Shown here: positions 44,201-53,694 of the stretch, in pieces
Layout of the letters: every line of letters starts with the position of its first letter
How positions within the stretch are numbered: the stretch's first letter is position 1
Source: Aporrectodea caliginosa
Taxonomy: Eukaryota > Annelida > Clitellata > Crassiclitellata > Lumbricidae
Length of the DNA: 64,000 bases
Direction of reading: 5' to 3'
Assembly (NCBI GenBank): GCA_020284085.1
Contig: JACEVL010000159.1
Coordinates: 1,962,231-2,026,230 of the forward strand
Notes under the pieces: generated by a model
The model's database searches: none
What the model saw: only the letters and a program-made list of their open reading frames with translations
Told to the model about the DNA's origin: nothing
Translations under genes and position numbers: made by a program

Positions 44201-46597
44201 GCCAAGTTACTCTGAGAGTTTCATTTAAATTTGATGTTTTACAATTAAAGTGGTTTGTTAAGTTTGCACAGATGTTTTTAGTAAACATATTTCCATGCTT
44301 CTCTGCTTTTAGCGGAACTCTACCTGAAGCTTGAACTGTATGACTCGGCATATGCCTGCATCCAAGAGGCTGGTAATGTCTGTCCAATGTCTCATGTGGT
44401 GTCTTACATGGTTAGTGAAATATTTCATCAGATTCAGTGACTTTTACAGCACTAGGATTTTAATTCCTTTTTACTTAGGGGCACTATCTGTTCACAGTCC
44501 AGTAATGAGTCCCAAGCATTAACAAGGACTGAACAACTATGTGCTAATGACATGCTCAAAGTCCCTAGGCTGATTTCTTACATTTAGCATAATCAAATGC
44601 CTGCCATACTACCCTGTCATCATATTATGTCTACCAGTACTCAGACATTCTTTTGACCCTGGGTCAACAGAGGCCAAAGGTCATCTTTCAGATGTTGGCA
44701 ACAGATGTGGCAGTCTGGAAAACCCAGTGCAAGAGTAGTCGTCTACCTTTCAATATGCACTGGTACAACAGCAGTATGATAGATAGGGATTTACAACTGG
44801 TAACGGTCAAGACAATATTATATCAGAGCACTTGCTGGGTAGCAATTGGTTTGCCTAGCTTAATGTCAATTATAATTCAATCTGAGAAAAAATGTAAAAA
44901 AACTCATTCTTGTAGCGTGGAAGATATTACGAAGCAAAGGGAGATTTGAAAGAAGCCAGGAAGCTGTACGAAAATGCAATTGCCATCAACCCAGCACACA
45001 TCAAAAGCCTGCATCGTCTGGTAGGCTGGCTTATATTATACGCTTTCAGTAACACTTTCCATTAGAATCATAGCAGGCTTCTACACTTACAAAATTACTT
45101 GAAATTAAATAAGAACAGATTAGGTAGGTACATAAGTACCTTTGTTTTAGAGTAAATCTGATTAGATATTACTGCATTACACCTCAGGATGTTTGCAGGA
45201 TTAGGTAAGACTATAGGAATAAGTGGATTATGTAGGATTAAGTGAAGTTGGACAGTCTAGATTAGGATTAGATTAGTTTAGACTAGTCTAAATTTCTTTA
45301 CACTGGATTATGTTGACCAGATTTCATTGATATCAGTTTCCAAAAGACAAAATTAATTGACAGAGGTCTGAATTTCTCTTGGTACAGATTTAGTGTTCTT
45401 GGTCTGTAGGGGGTCGTTCTGTACGTTATGGGTAACTATCGATTGGCAGAGAAGGTGCTGCGTGATGCTGTGAACTATGACCCCACATCGAGCCAATCCT
45501 GGTGAGTTGGCCTCTTACACACTACTTAGAACTGAGAGAATGTGGAAGGGTGTTACAGTATAAAAGTATATCATGTCATTTGACTTCAAAAACTTAATTA
45601 ACTCTTTCAGTCCTACCCATAAAAAAATTAAAATCCTGGATGAAATTGGACGAAAAAACTATTTTCTTTTTTTCATAGTTATGATTAAAAAAATCAAGAG
45701 TAATTGCTAAGTAAAGTAAACGAAATTAAACAAGCAGTTCAAAGCTATTGTTTTGGGAGAAATGTGCAAAGAATTTTGTATTATTATGAACAATTCCATA
45801 AAATTTGTGATTAAAAAATAAGTTTTTATCACTCCACTGTCATCGCCATCGTCGCTTTCTAAATTGGCAAAGTGATCCATCATTTCTTTCAAAGTGTACA
45901 TTTTTCTCTTATGTGACATGGTTTCCAATGTTTATGTAATTATCTAATAAAATTATTATTTCTAAACCCATTCAGTTTTACACACAGTTTCAGAATACAC
46001 ATATTTTCATACGTCATAGTAGGTGATCATTTGTTCACTACTAGTGCGCCACCTTGCGGAGATTATAGATGTAAACTCACCCTCTAGTAGGCCTATCTCA
46101 AATATAATATTCCCAGTACTTGCTATTGAAAAATTGAAAGACCAACGTTATAACAGAGTCCATGTTGTGCCGCCGGATTAATCCGGCGTGCAAGGGATTA
46201 TAATTATTTTTGGTCGCCGGATATATCCGGCGGTCATGGGATCGAAAGGGTTAATATATCTGGTGTATTTGAATGATTGCATGTTTGCGTGTGTTGATAC
46301 ACTCTGGTTAAGTGCTTAGATTACATTAATTTAATGATTAATTAATTGATTGATTGATTTGATTTACCTCTGTATTTATTTATTTACTGACTGAAAGGAT
46401 TTTGTTTACCATGACTTATACATCTGCCTGACTAACTGTTGACTTTCTTTGTGTATTTTTTCAGGTTCAGCTTTGGGAAAGTCCTACAGTCACTCGGCGA
46501 TTTCCAGATTGCAGCTGACTGCCTGACCACAGCACTGGAACTAGAAGCGACAAATCCCATTCTTCCATTCTCTGTTGTCGGAAAAACGTTTTATTAA
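26260..46597 (+). CDS. TTC7: Tetratricopeptide repeat protein 7 (TTC7), complete, 20 coding exons
   Basis: Scaffold that, with EFR3 and FAM126, brings PI 4-kinase III-alpha to the plasma membrane. Coding exons: 26260-26380, 27203-27351, 28474-28642, 29257-29521, 29951-30029, 30548-30684, 31694-31757, 33211-33348, 33885-33968, 34872-34976, 35552-35724, 36759-36831, 37207-37367, 39958-40074, 40953-41047, 43586-43729, 44313-44410, 44916-45020, 45410-45501, 46465-46597. All join in phase with GT-AG borders to 833 residues plus TAA, against about 840-860 in vertebrates. The start MAAK...[30 protein letters not shown] (residue about 376), [12 protein letters not shown] (about 545), [14 protein letters not shown] (about 648) and the ending [15 protein letters not shown] match vertebrate TTC7. 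TPR helices run from about 375-575 and 695-820. The last five residues (GKTFY) differ from vertebrate TTC7A. Exon 7 uses donor GTGCGT and exon 16 GTTCGT. Confidence 0.95.
26465..26740. repeat. Two related copies of a dispersed repeat in TTC7 intron 1
   Basis: The segment from tttgtaaagcgctacttgaa to gtttccaaagggcag recurs in diverged form about 165 bp later (tttctactgagctactgaaa to gattgtccacagatg). The gcgctttacaaat motif (minus strand) resembles the LINE 3' ends elsewhere in the window. Confidence 0.45.
27770..27966 (+). pseudogene. CR1-like LINE C-terminal fragment in TTC7 intron 2
   Basis: Encodes [17 protein letters not shown], the end-of-ORF2 signature, then reaches a stop. The tail is gaggtgctttataattgtcc plus (ATACA)n. 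5'-truncated. Confidence 0.65.
30757..31000 (-). mobile_element. tRNA-derived SINE, family S2, in TTC7 intron 6
   Basis: On the minus strand: gcggtggtttggggtatgtt (A-box region), ggagggttgcgggttcgaatcc (B box), a gccgcgtagggaccctgggc body shared with family S1, a gagcgcctctgaatggg region and a terminal (ATACA)n. Confidence 0.75.
31008..31155 (-). mobile_element. tRNA-derived SINE, family S3, adjacent to S2
   Basis: On the minus strand: tggccgagtgggttggtgcc (A box), ccccgggttcgcttccc (B box), ending gcattataaacgtggagtac and (ACAAT/ACAAC)n. It lies head to tail with the S2 copy. Confidence 0.72.
31170..31385 (+). pseudogene. Non-LTR retrotransposon ORF2 tail, family R
   Basis: Encodes [20 protein letters not shown] and [20 protein letters not shown]. 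The RGRPR...LLDW...WR arrangement is the usual extreme C-terminus of several non-LTR elements. The related piece at 39800-39905 has [27 protein letters not shown]. Truncated and inactive. Confidence 0.6.
32006..32771. mobile_element. Nested TTAA-flanked piggyBac-like elements
   Basis: The outer ends are TTAACCCTTTAATGACGAG and, after inner removal, the complement of TTAACCCTTTAACGCTGAG, leaving a unit of only about 66 bp. At its internal TTAA (32065-32068) sits a second element (32069-32759) with ends CCCGTTAGCTGCCG and the complement of CCATTTAGCTGCCG, followed by a second TTAA (32760-32763). TTAA target use is the piggyBac trait. No transposase frame remains. Confidence 0.65.
36154..36363 (+). 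mobile_element. tRNA-derived SINE, family S1, in TTC7 intron 11
   Basis: Starts gggatgtggtggtgtagtgg and ends gagaactcatcatcatg, with B-box-like GTTTCAAATCT. Full-length partner of the minus-strand copy at 9612-9821. Confidence 0.78.
36985..37135 (-). mobile_element. tRNA-like SINE remnant
   Basis: On the minus strand: gattagcatgttggactgtc and gttgggggttaaaatcctc. Similar heads lie at 13245-13340 and about 26095-26150. It ends about 70 bp before TTC7 exon 13. Confidence 0.45.
37709..39227 (+). mobile_element. Tc1/mariner-like transposon with long inverted repeats in TTC7 intron 13
   Basis: Terminal repeats of about 165 bp start TAGGGTGACTCGATAGG, run inward through tgagctagtgatctaat, and mirror at the right end. 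TA flanks both sides (37707-37708 and 39228-39229), the Tc1/mariner target. The arms differ at few positions, so it is fairly young. It is 1519 bp long. Confidence 0.88.
37952..39005 (+). pseudogene. Tc1/mariner transposase, interrupted
   Basis: It starts at ATG 37952 ([20 protein letters not shown]) and hits a TAG at 38012. It then continues in the same frame through [20 protein letters not shown] (helix-turn-helix), [20 protein letters not shown] and VMFSDESPF (first catalytic Asp) to about 38530. A shift to another frame gives [20 protein letters not shown] and [12 protein letters not shown] second shift leads to [13 protein letters not shown] (second Asp) and [12 protein letters not shown] (catalytic Glu) and a stop at 39005. 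All three DDE residues survive, but one stop and two frameshifts disable it. Confidence 0.85.
39800..39905 (+). pseudogene. Non-LTR retrotransposon ORF2 tail, second family R copy
   Basis: [20 protein letters not shown] then WRHWKL, ending at a stop 50 bp before TTC7 exon 14. Paralogue of 31170-31385. Confidence 0.55.
40565..40715 (-). mobile_element. tRNA-derived SINE remnant in TTC7 intron 14
   Basis: On the minus strand: ggtagtcaaatgagagtgcttgg (A-box region) and gagagttcgagtctgcc (B box), with a caaggtggttatggtgtatgg body. Confidence 0.6.
41524..41602. repeat. 18-bp minisatellite
   Basis: Four copies of acatggaatgtgatgtca, nearly identical. Intron 15 of TTC7 otherwise (41048-43585) is AT-rich with no other feature recognised. 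Confidence 0.9.
45602..46250 (-). mobile_element. piggyBac-like element in TTC7 intron 19
   Basis: TTAA at 45598-45601 and 46251-46254. The ends are ctctttcagtcctacccat and the complement of ccctttcgatcccatgacc. The right subterminal region contains cgccggatatatccggcg palindromes. The minus frame from 45928 starts [20 protein letters not shown] and continues with an acidic [10 protein letters not shown] stretch, the usual look of a piggyBac transposase N-terminus. The rest of the transposase is deleted. Confidence 0.62.
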
Positions 46598-48522
46598 CTC
46601 TTCACTGACTCATATTACTCCAGATTATTTACAGACTCTTTGTCAGTTTAGTCCTGCAAATACTATGTAATGTAAATTTCTAAATGTAATATTTCAGCAT
46701 CAGCAAGAATGCTGCTTCAGGGAAATTAGCTTATTTGTGATAATGCTAATTATATCTGCCCATATGGTTGGTTCAGTACAGGCTGGACTTGGAGGAGTCC
46801 AACTTGATGAGGTGCTATATTTAATGTGCATTAGGTTACATTGCATCACATTCTAGGCAAACTAGGCTTGAGTTGAGTTGAGTTGAGCTTATCTCAAGAC
46901 ATTAGGGATTGGCTGTGTGGGTTTTAAACGGTAGTTTGTTATAGTATTGACATTTTGTTTCCATATGGTATGTTAGAAAATATTTATGGAAATGCAGTAG
47001 TTTGCATGTGAAACGCATCTGTAAAGGTTTCCTATCGTTGGATTAAAATTACAAGTTTAGGAAATTGTTAGGCTTTTCTAGTGTCAATTCTGAAATTGTC
47101 ATAGGATTAGAAGAATCTTGATCTTCTTGCAATTTCTTGCCATTGCAAAATGTTTCTCCAACCTGAAACATATTAAAACTCAGAATTTTGTGGGATTTCC
47201 ATTGTTGAAATGGCTTCTGAATATGTGGACATTTAACTTTCAAGCCATTGCTGTTGACTTGTTGTTATTTATTATCAAGCCAAAGACGTTTGTATGATGT
47301 AAATGCACGAGAGAAATGATAATCATCAAGTGTTTGTAAATGAATATACAGGATTTGTCTGTCTCTCTGTCTGTATGGTTATTCTAGCTGCTGCTTTGTT
47401 TTGAAGGGAGCTGCAAGCTAAACTGGCATATCTATTTATTTCCAAAGGACCAAAACTTTCTCTTTGTATTAAGGATACACAAAGAGCATGCAGTTTGAAG
47501 CATGCGTATCGTTACTTGCTTTTATACATGTATCTGTAGCACAAACATAGTGATAAGGATCTATCACGGGTGCTCAACAATGATGCATTAAGGACAAGGT
47601 CCCTATACACACTGCAGCAGTCAGTATATAAGAGTATATATATTTAGTTCATTAAAAGTGTGTTCAGTATGATCAGAATTAAGGAAGATGTCCCTATGTG
47701 TGCTACCATATCTCTGGCAAATGAATGGATCTCCAGTTGCATAGAATACTTTCACTCACTCTTAGTGGTATTGCTTAATTGAATAATGCACTTGTACTGA
47801 GGAATAAGGAATTGATTTTAAATACTGCATTTTGATATAGTTCTACATTTTTATAATCACAAGCCCCAATTTGAAGATTCGTTGCAGAACAGGAGTTTTG
47901 GAACATGCTCACAATTTGATGTGTTGGTTATGACTGTAGCAAAATATTATAATTTCTTAGGAGCTTATGTAAATTTTACTCTGCAATTCCACTACTGTAA
48001 CTGTCTCAGAGCTTTCAAATCCACACACTCCACTCTGTTTCAGCCGACTGACCTTAAACTGTCAGACCTGATTTTCAGGTTAGACAATCGATTATGTCTT
48101 TTGCATTATACATTGGCACCATAGAAACTACTTTTAAGTATGCCTCATGAAAGGGTTGCAATTCAACTGTGTACGACATCTCATTGAATCAAATACCATT
48201 GATGTTTATAGGAAAAATGTTTCTACCCATTACCAGAAGCCATTACACTTAAGCGCTAAATACCAGAATAATGGAAGTAGAGTATTATTATGAATACGTT
48301 GATGGTAGTTCCTATACTTAATATATATTATATGGTGGAATACTGAGAAAGTTTCTGTTTTATTTAGCACATTTTCTCTACTCCTCAGCTACCCAGGAGC
48401 TCATAAATTGTCAGCTCCACCACAAAATTAAGATCTACTGCACCACATTAAAACTCAGGTATATACCTGGCAGCATTTCCATGGGCATTAGATGAGTCAC
48501 ACGTGGGCAGTATTTTACGGGT
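46598..48522. other. Downstream of TTC7, no gene seen
   Basis: AT-rich, with (GTTGA)n near 46870. The TTC7 3' UTR must lie here, but no convincing AATAAA was identified close to the stop. Confidence 0.4.
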
Positions 48523-48530
48523 TCCATATG

Positions 48531-49723
48531 CAGGGCCGGTCTTAGGCACAGGCAAAGCAGGCAGTTGCCTAGGGCGCCAAAATCTAGGGGCGCCATTTTC
48601 ACAAAAAGTGTGTTTTAAAAGTTTTTCACTTTTAGCCATTTTTCAATTAAAATGATTATTTTCATTTGAATTCAAAACTTTGTGCGTATGGAACAAATTT
48701 TAAAACAATTATTGGTTTCATTGCACCTTTTCAAGTAGACCTAATTCAATTTCGACACCCAAAATTTTTATTTTAACCATTAAAATTCAATTATTCACGC
48801 GTGTCTGTACTCTGTAGTTTGTGTCTGTAACAGATCTGACCGTCCGTTTATCTGATGCCGACATACATAGTGACAGATTCGACTGAAAATGCCAACAATA
48901 TGTTGAAGAGATATGGCAATATAATATATTTAATCTATGAAGCTTTATTTCTTGACTGCTGAGCAGACATGCATTCTGAAAATGTGTTATGAATAAACGA
49001 AGATTCTATTCTATACATCGCAGTTGCATCAACTAAGTTAATTACCTGTAAAAATCTGTACATTTCCATTTTAATAACAGTTTTCTTAATTATATCTAAA
49101 TCAATTTATAGATTTGATCTTATAAAATAAAAATTGTAATTTTAAAATTAGGTAAAGCTCTGTGAAGCGACAGATCAGTTATCGGGTGCTCTAAATTGTA
49201 AGAAAAACACGACAGAGAATTTGTATCAAAAAAGGATGGCTATTCAACTATTCCAATGAAACTGAAACTACTTTAGCTGTTATTGTTAGTGCCCAGTCAT
49301 CAGCAAGTAATTTGTTTGTAAAAGACTGGTATTGAGAGTATTTTCTTAAATTGCTTTCAGCTTTATAAACATGCAATTTTTATAAACTGAAACCTGTTGG
49401 TGAAAAACTACAAGCAGAACAGATTTCTGATTACTAAAACAAATAATTATTTTAATAAATACTTTTTTCTTTTTCGGTAATTTGAATTTTTCGGAAGGCC
49501 TAATTCGAAGTCTTTTTGCTTGTTACCATCCCTCCAAATTCAAAATAATTCAGGGTTGAGTGTACTAAATAAAACGTAATAATAAATAAATAACTCAGCT
49601 GAGCGTAAATCTTTTGGCGGGTTCATCATTGAGTTGTGACGTGGGGTGGACCGTGGAGACGGGATCACAGGGCGCCAAATGTATGCTTTGCCTGGGGCGC
49701 AATTTGGGCTAGGGCCGGCCCTG
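48531..49723. mobile_element. hAT element, ends CAGGGCCGG, TSD TCCATATG
   Basis: CAGGGCCGGTCTTAGGC on the left and the complement of CAGGGCCGGCCCTAGCC on the right, with TCCATATG duplicated exactly at 48523-48530 and 49724-49731. A ggggcgcca motif recurs inside both ends. The interior of about 1.1 kb is AT-rich with no intact transposase. Confidence 0.88.
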
Positions 49724-49879
49724 TCCATATGGTTCCTGTATGGGCTTTGTGTGGGCAGGCTGGCATAGATGGAATCACTTTCTACACGTGCCTTATGAGT
49801 CCAGGTTCATAGCTCCTTCAAAAGAGCGACAAACTCGGGTATTAGTTAATAATAATAACATTACTGTCAGTTACTTATT

Positions 49880-50602
49880 GCATATGGGAAAGGAGCGTAG
49901 GACATTTCCCCGGACATTTCCCCGGACATGTCCCCCGGACATTTCCCCCACCGGATGTTTCCCCCCCTGATTTCGACTAGGACATTTCCCCCGGACATTT
50001 CCCCCTTCTGTACATACCATTTCTCTTGGTCATTATGTATATACATATATATATATATATATGTACATATCTATGTATGTAGATATGTATATGTTTTTTT
50101 GTATGTATATATATATGTATGTATATATATATGTACATAATATATATATGTGTACATATATATCTATATGTGTACATATACATGCATATATTTATGTACA
50201 TATATATATGTATATGTTTTGTATGTATATATATATGTATGTATATATATATGTACATAATATATATATGTGTACATATATATGTATGTGTACATATACA
50301 TGCATATATTTATGTACATATATATATGTATATGTTTTTGTATGTATATATATATGTATGTATATATATGTACATAATATATATATGTGTACATATATAT
50401 CTATATGTGTACATATACATGCATATATTTATGTACATATATATATATGTATATGTGTACATATATATATATATATATACATACATAGATATATTGTTGC
50501 ATATGGGGGGAAATGTCCTAGGTGGTGGGGAAATGTCCGGGGAAATGTCCGGGGGGATATGTCCGGGGAAATGTCCGGGGGGAAATGTCCGTTTCCCATG
50601 GG
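49880..50602. mobile_element. Foldback-like element built of GGACATTTCCCC units
   Basis: The left arm (49898-50008) has about six direct copies of ggacatttcccc(cc). The right arm (50504-50592) has about six copies of the reverse complement, and flanking catatgggaaa/tttcccatggg extends the symmetry. The centre (50037-50480) is a TA/GTA microsatellite arranged in three near-identical higher-order units of about 120 bp, each holding tatgtacataatatatatatg. Poly-Tyr and poly-Ile frames here are artefacts. Same architecture as 1452-2014. Confidence 0.72.
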
Positions 50603-50605
50603 AAG

Positions 50606-50985
50606 GGGTCATCCATTAATTATGTCAACAAATTTTAGGCCTTTTTGACCCCCTCCCCTTGTCAACAAATGTCAAACATTGACGGACCCCCAAAAAATTA
50701 TGTCAACAATCCCAGACCCCCTACCAGCAGCGTAGCCAGGCTGAACTTTTTCCCAATGACCTTTTTTTCAGACATTTGAACTCCGAGATGACCTTTTTCT
50801 AGCCATTTTTTCAGATGACTTTTTTTTTTTTTTAGTCATTTCACACATTTTAGGAGTCTGTGTAGATTCATTGGGGAAAAAAATTTGTTGACGTCAATTT
50901 CTCCCGAACCCCCCTGTCAACAACTGTCAAACTTTTTCCAAACCCCGAACCCCCTATTTTGTTGACATAATTAATGGACGACCCC
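50606..50985. mobile_element. MITE with GGGGTCRTCCATTAATTATG ends, second copy
   Basis: Its ends match the element at 10587-11010, in inverted internal order. The middle contains an insertion-like segment starting cagcgtagccaggctgaac with three degenerate atgacctttttt repeats. The flanking bases (gaa and aaa) do not form an exact 3-bp duplication. Confidence 0.68.
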
Positions 50986-51009
50986 AAACTGGTGTTTTCG
51001 ATTATTCCA

Positions 51010-52680
51010 GCAACGCCTTCATAATATAAGACATACCCCCCTACTGTGTAAATATAATGCAGGGTGTCGCGTACTCACGCCATCTGGTGAACGGTGTCTT
51101 CCACCGCTAAACGACATTTGCGCCTGATTAGCATATTCATGAGCAGTTGACCTAGTTTGTTTTGTCTTCGGTCGGTCGTCTTCTGTCTAAGGTAGGTAGA
51201 CCATTTTATTCTCAGATTGTCCTCCGTCTGCATGATTGAACCACAATTATGGGCCAATGAAGGCCGTCGGAGAAATCTTCACTATTCAGATATTGTATTA
51301 TTTGATGATGGTTTGGGTATAGATGGGTTTTAAGTGGAGCCGGTTTTCCTCTGACCCCGAGCGGTGGCCATTTTGGGAGTGATGCTCTCTCGCTCTCTGC
51401 GTCCATTTTCAAGTCTGTGACAAGACGATACAGAAACAATTCCAGCGAAATAGAATAAAATTGCTGCCAGAGGTGGACCATAAATGCAAAGGAAAAGATT
51501 GGCATAGAACGACCGTGAAATTATTTGGAACTGGCATGAGAGTGATATGGTAACAACGGGGACATTTGGGACGTGCAGAGAAGTAGGGAGTCAAATTACA
51601 GTGGATTGGGGTGTGTGGGTGCTGGGGGTGAATCACTGTGCATAAGAAGAAATGAAAGTGTTGGGTAGAATGAGGATGACGAAGGGATTGACTAATCGTC
51701 GCCCAGTGCGCTGGTATTGATCGATCGGAGTGTTTGCTTTCGTCTGGCCTTCAGTCTGCCAGTGTCGGTGTCTTTTGAGGTCTTCGTGTACGGACTTAAC
51801 CATATCTATATCCATGGATTAGTTGTTCCCAAAACATCACTGAGTTGACCTCTGTTTACGAGGCATTGAAAAGGTTTGCATGCACGAACAAGCTGGTGTC
51901 CTGTACTTAGTGTTTCAGCAGTGCTCTAGATATTTTTAGTTAACAATTCAGTGCGTGTATATATGTACTATAAAACATCTTATAACCGCCCCTGCATTTG
52001 TTTGTACAAATCAGTTCTTACCCTGGTGACAGTTGGAGATTAGGATTTGAAAGATGCCAGCATTCATTTGCATAGATCAGTTCTACCACCTTGTTACATG
52101 GTTTATGGTACTTCTGTTTCTTGTTATCATGCTTAACATTCACTGCACCACTAAACACACCTGCATGTCTTTCTGCAATTTGGCTGCCATATTCCTATGA
52201 CACATGTGTAGGATACACTCTGGTACCTGCATACTGACACCTGATTGAGAACCTGCATTTATTACAGAGGACGGCGTTTATTTTCACAAATTGCTTTTAA
52301 CCCTGCCGGATATTGGAGACAACCATTTAATTGGGACCCAGCGGTTAAAAGAACTCTTAGAGTGTTTATGTATTTATATATGTACATGTGTAAGTATCAA
52401 ACTTCTGCTGCTCTCTAAGGGTTTACAACTGTGTATTAGTGTTTTTTTATTAATGTTTATTATGTTATGTAGCATGTGTGCAGCTCTTTAATATTCAAAT
52501 ATGAGCATTTAGACCTGTAGAATTTATGATTACATGCATGCAGAATTGTGAGAGGTCTCTGTTGCTGATACAGAAACAGTTTGTTTCTGATATGAATGCA
52601 TATTTGCAATATTTCTGCTATGCTATACTATTATGTAACTTTATATACCCGGTAGATGTATTTTAAATATGGTTGTATTG
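51010..52680. other. Intergenic, possible adducin upstream region
   Basis: No coding exon recognised. A strong donor-like ctaag/gtaggt at 51188-51193 follows a C/T-rich stretch (cttcggtcggtcgtcttctg), which could be a 5' untranslated exon of adducin. This is only a guess from the splice-site shape. Confidence 0.2.
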
Positions 52681-52689
52681 AAGTGTATT

Positions 52690-53075
52690 TGAAGATTTGT
52701 ATGAGCTATTCAGAGGTGCTCTCAGCATGACAGTCCCAAGGGAATAAAAAAAAGTCTTCAAGCAGTGGGTAGATGAGGGAGAGACCCTAGCTGAGATCTT
52801 AGATTGTAAAGAGCAGAGAAGTTCATAGCAATCTTTTCCCGAGGTACAAAGACACCAAGACGGTAGATAGAGAGAGCTCTAAGAGGTCTAAGAGAAACAG
52901 CAGAGGTAGGCTTGCGCATCACATCACAAAGGTACATGGGAGCCCATCCTTGCTGAGTTCTGGAAACCATGAGCAAGGCCTTGTGCCAGATTCGAGAAGC
53001 AATGGGAAGCCAATAGTTGTGTATTGTGTATATATTAGTTATCTTGTTGGTGGTTACTGGATGGTTTTCCACCAT
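52690..53075 (-). pseudogene. CR1-like LINE C-terminal fragment
   Basis: The minus strand encodes NYWLPIASRIWHKALLMVSR, WAPMYLCDVM, LRPLRALSIYRLGVFVPREK and FSALYNLRSQLGSLP. This matches the LHWLPIxxRIxFKxLLxV...APxYL...LxVP...FS...LWNxLP pattern of CR1-like ORF2, with decayed positions. The tail on the plus-strand left (agctattcagaggtgctctc) matches the other LINE tails. Confidence 0.72.
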
Positions 53076-53238
53076 TGGCTGACATTTGCCAAGCCTCCTT
53101 GTTTACTTTGTAACAACCATGGCTTCTTCCCAAGTTCAATCCCATTGCTCTGATTTGTTTACCACCACCACAGTAGAACAAGGAGAAGTGATTTTTACAT
53201 AATTATGTATGGATAGACAAGCCAAATGACTGACTTAA

Positions 53239-53646
53239 GGCCAAAACAAAATAATGGTGTGTTTCCGGTAACGCGACCGAGTCAATTTTTTGCCGCGACT
53301 CGGAAAATTTTGTAAAAAAAATTTTTTTTTACAGAAAATTTTGTAAAAAAAAAATTTTTTTCGGAAAATTTAAAAAAAAAATTTTTTTTTTGCTTCACAT
53401 ACGGTACATTAAGCTCATCCTTCGGCCCCTTTGCATGCCGGAGATGCAGAATCGCGACATTATAGGTGCATTCACTAAAGCAGAGACGTTCGGAATCTAG
53501 CGGTCTTTCAATGGAAATAATGGTGGCAAAATTTTGGGAAATCACTGAATAAAATTATTTTACCAAAATAAAATTATTTTCCGACCTACCTACCCAGTTT
53601 TTTTTTAACTCTGTTACCGGAAACACACCATTATTTTTTTTGGGCC
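53239..53646. mobile_element. MITE with GGTGTGTTTCCGGTAAC ends and TAA TSD, next to adducin exon 1
   Basis: Near-perfect inverted ends (aataatggtgtgtttccgg inside ggcc-flanked tips) and TAA on both sides (53236-53238 and 53647-53649). The interior has long A and T runs. The 3-bp TAA target fits PIF/Harbinger-like MITEs. The right end lies 28 bp before the first adducin coding exon acceptor. Confidence 0.75.
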
Positions 53647-53694
53647 TAATTGTTTAACATTGTTTCTGTTTTAGTGTCCAGCATATTTGCCATA

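Noticed and set aside
49977..50648. Frames rich in Tyr, Ile, Met, Cys and His
   Set aside because: Arise from the TATG/GTAC microsatellite in the foldback element; open on both strands at once.
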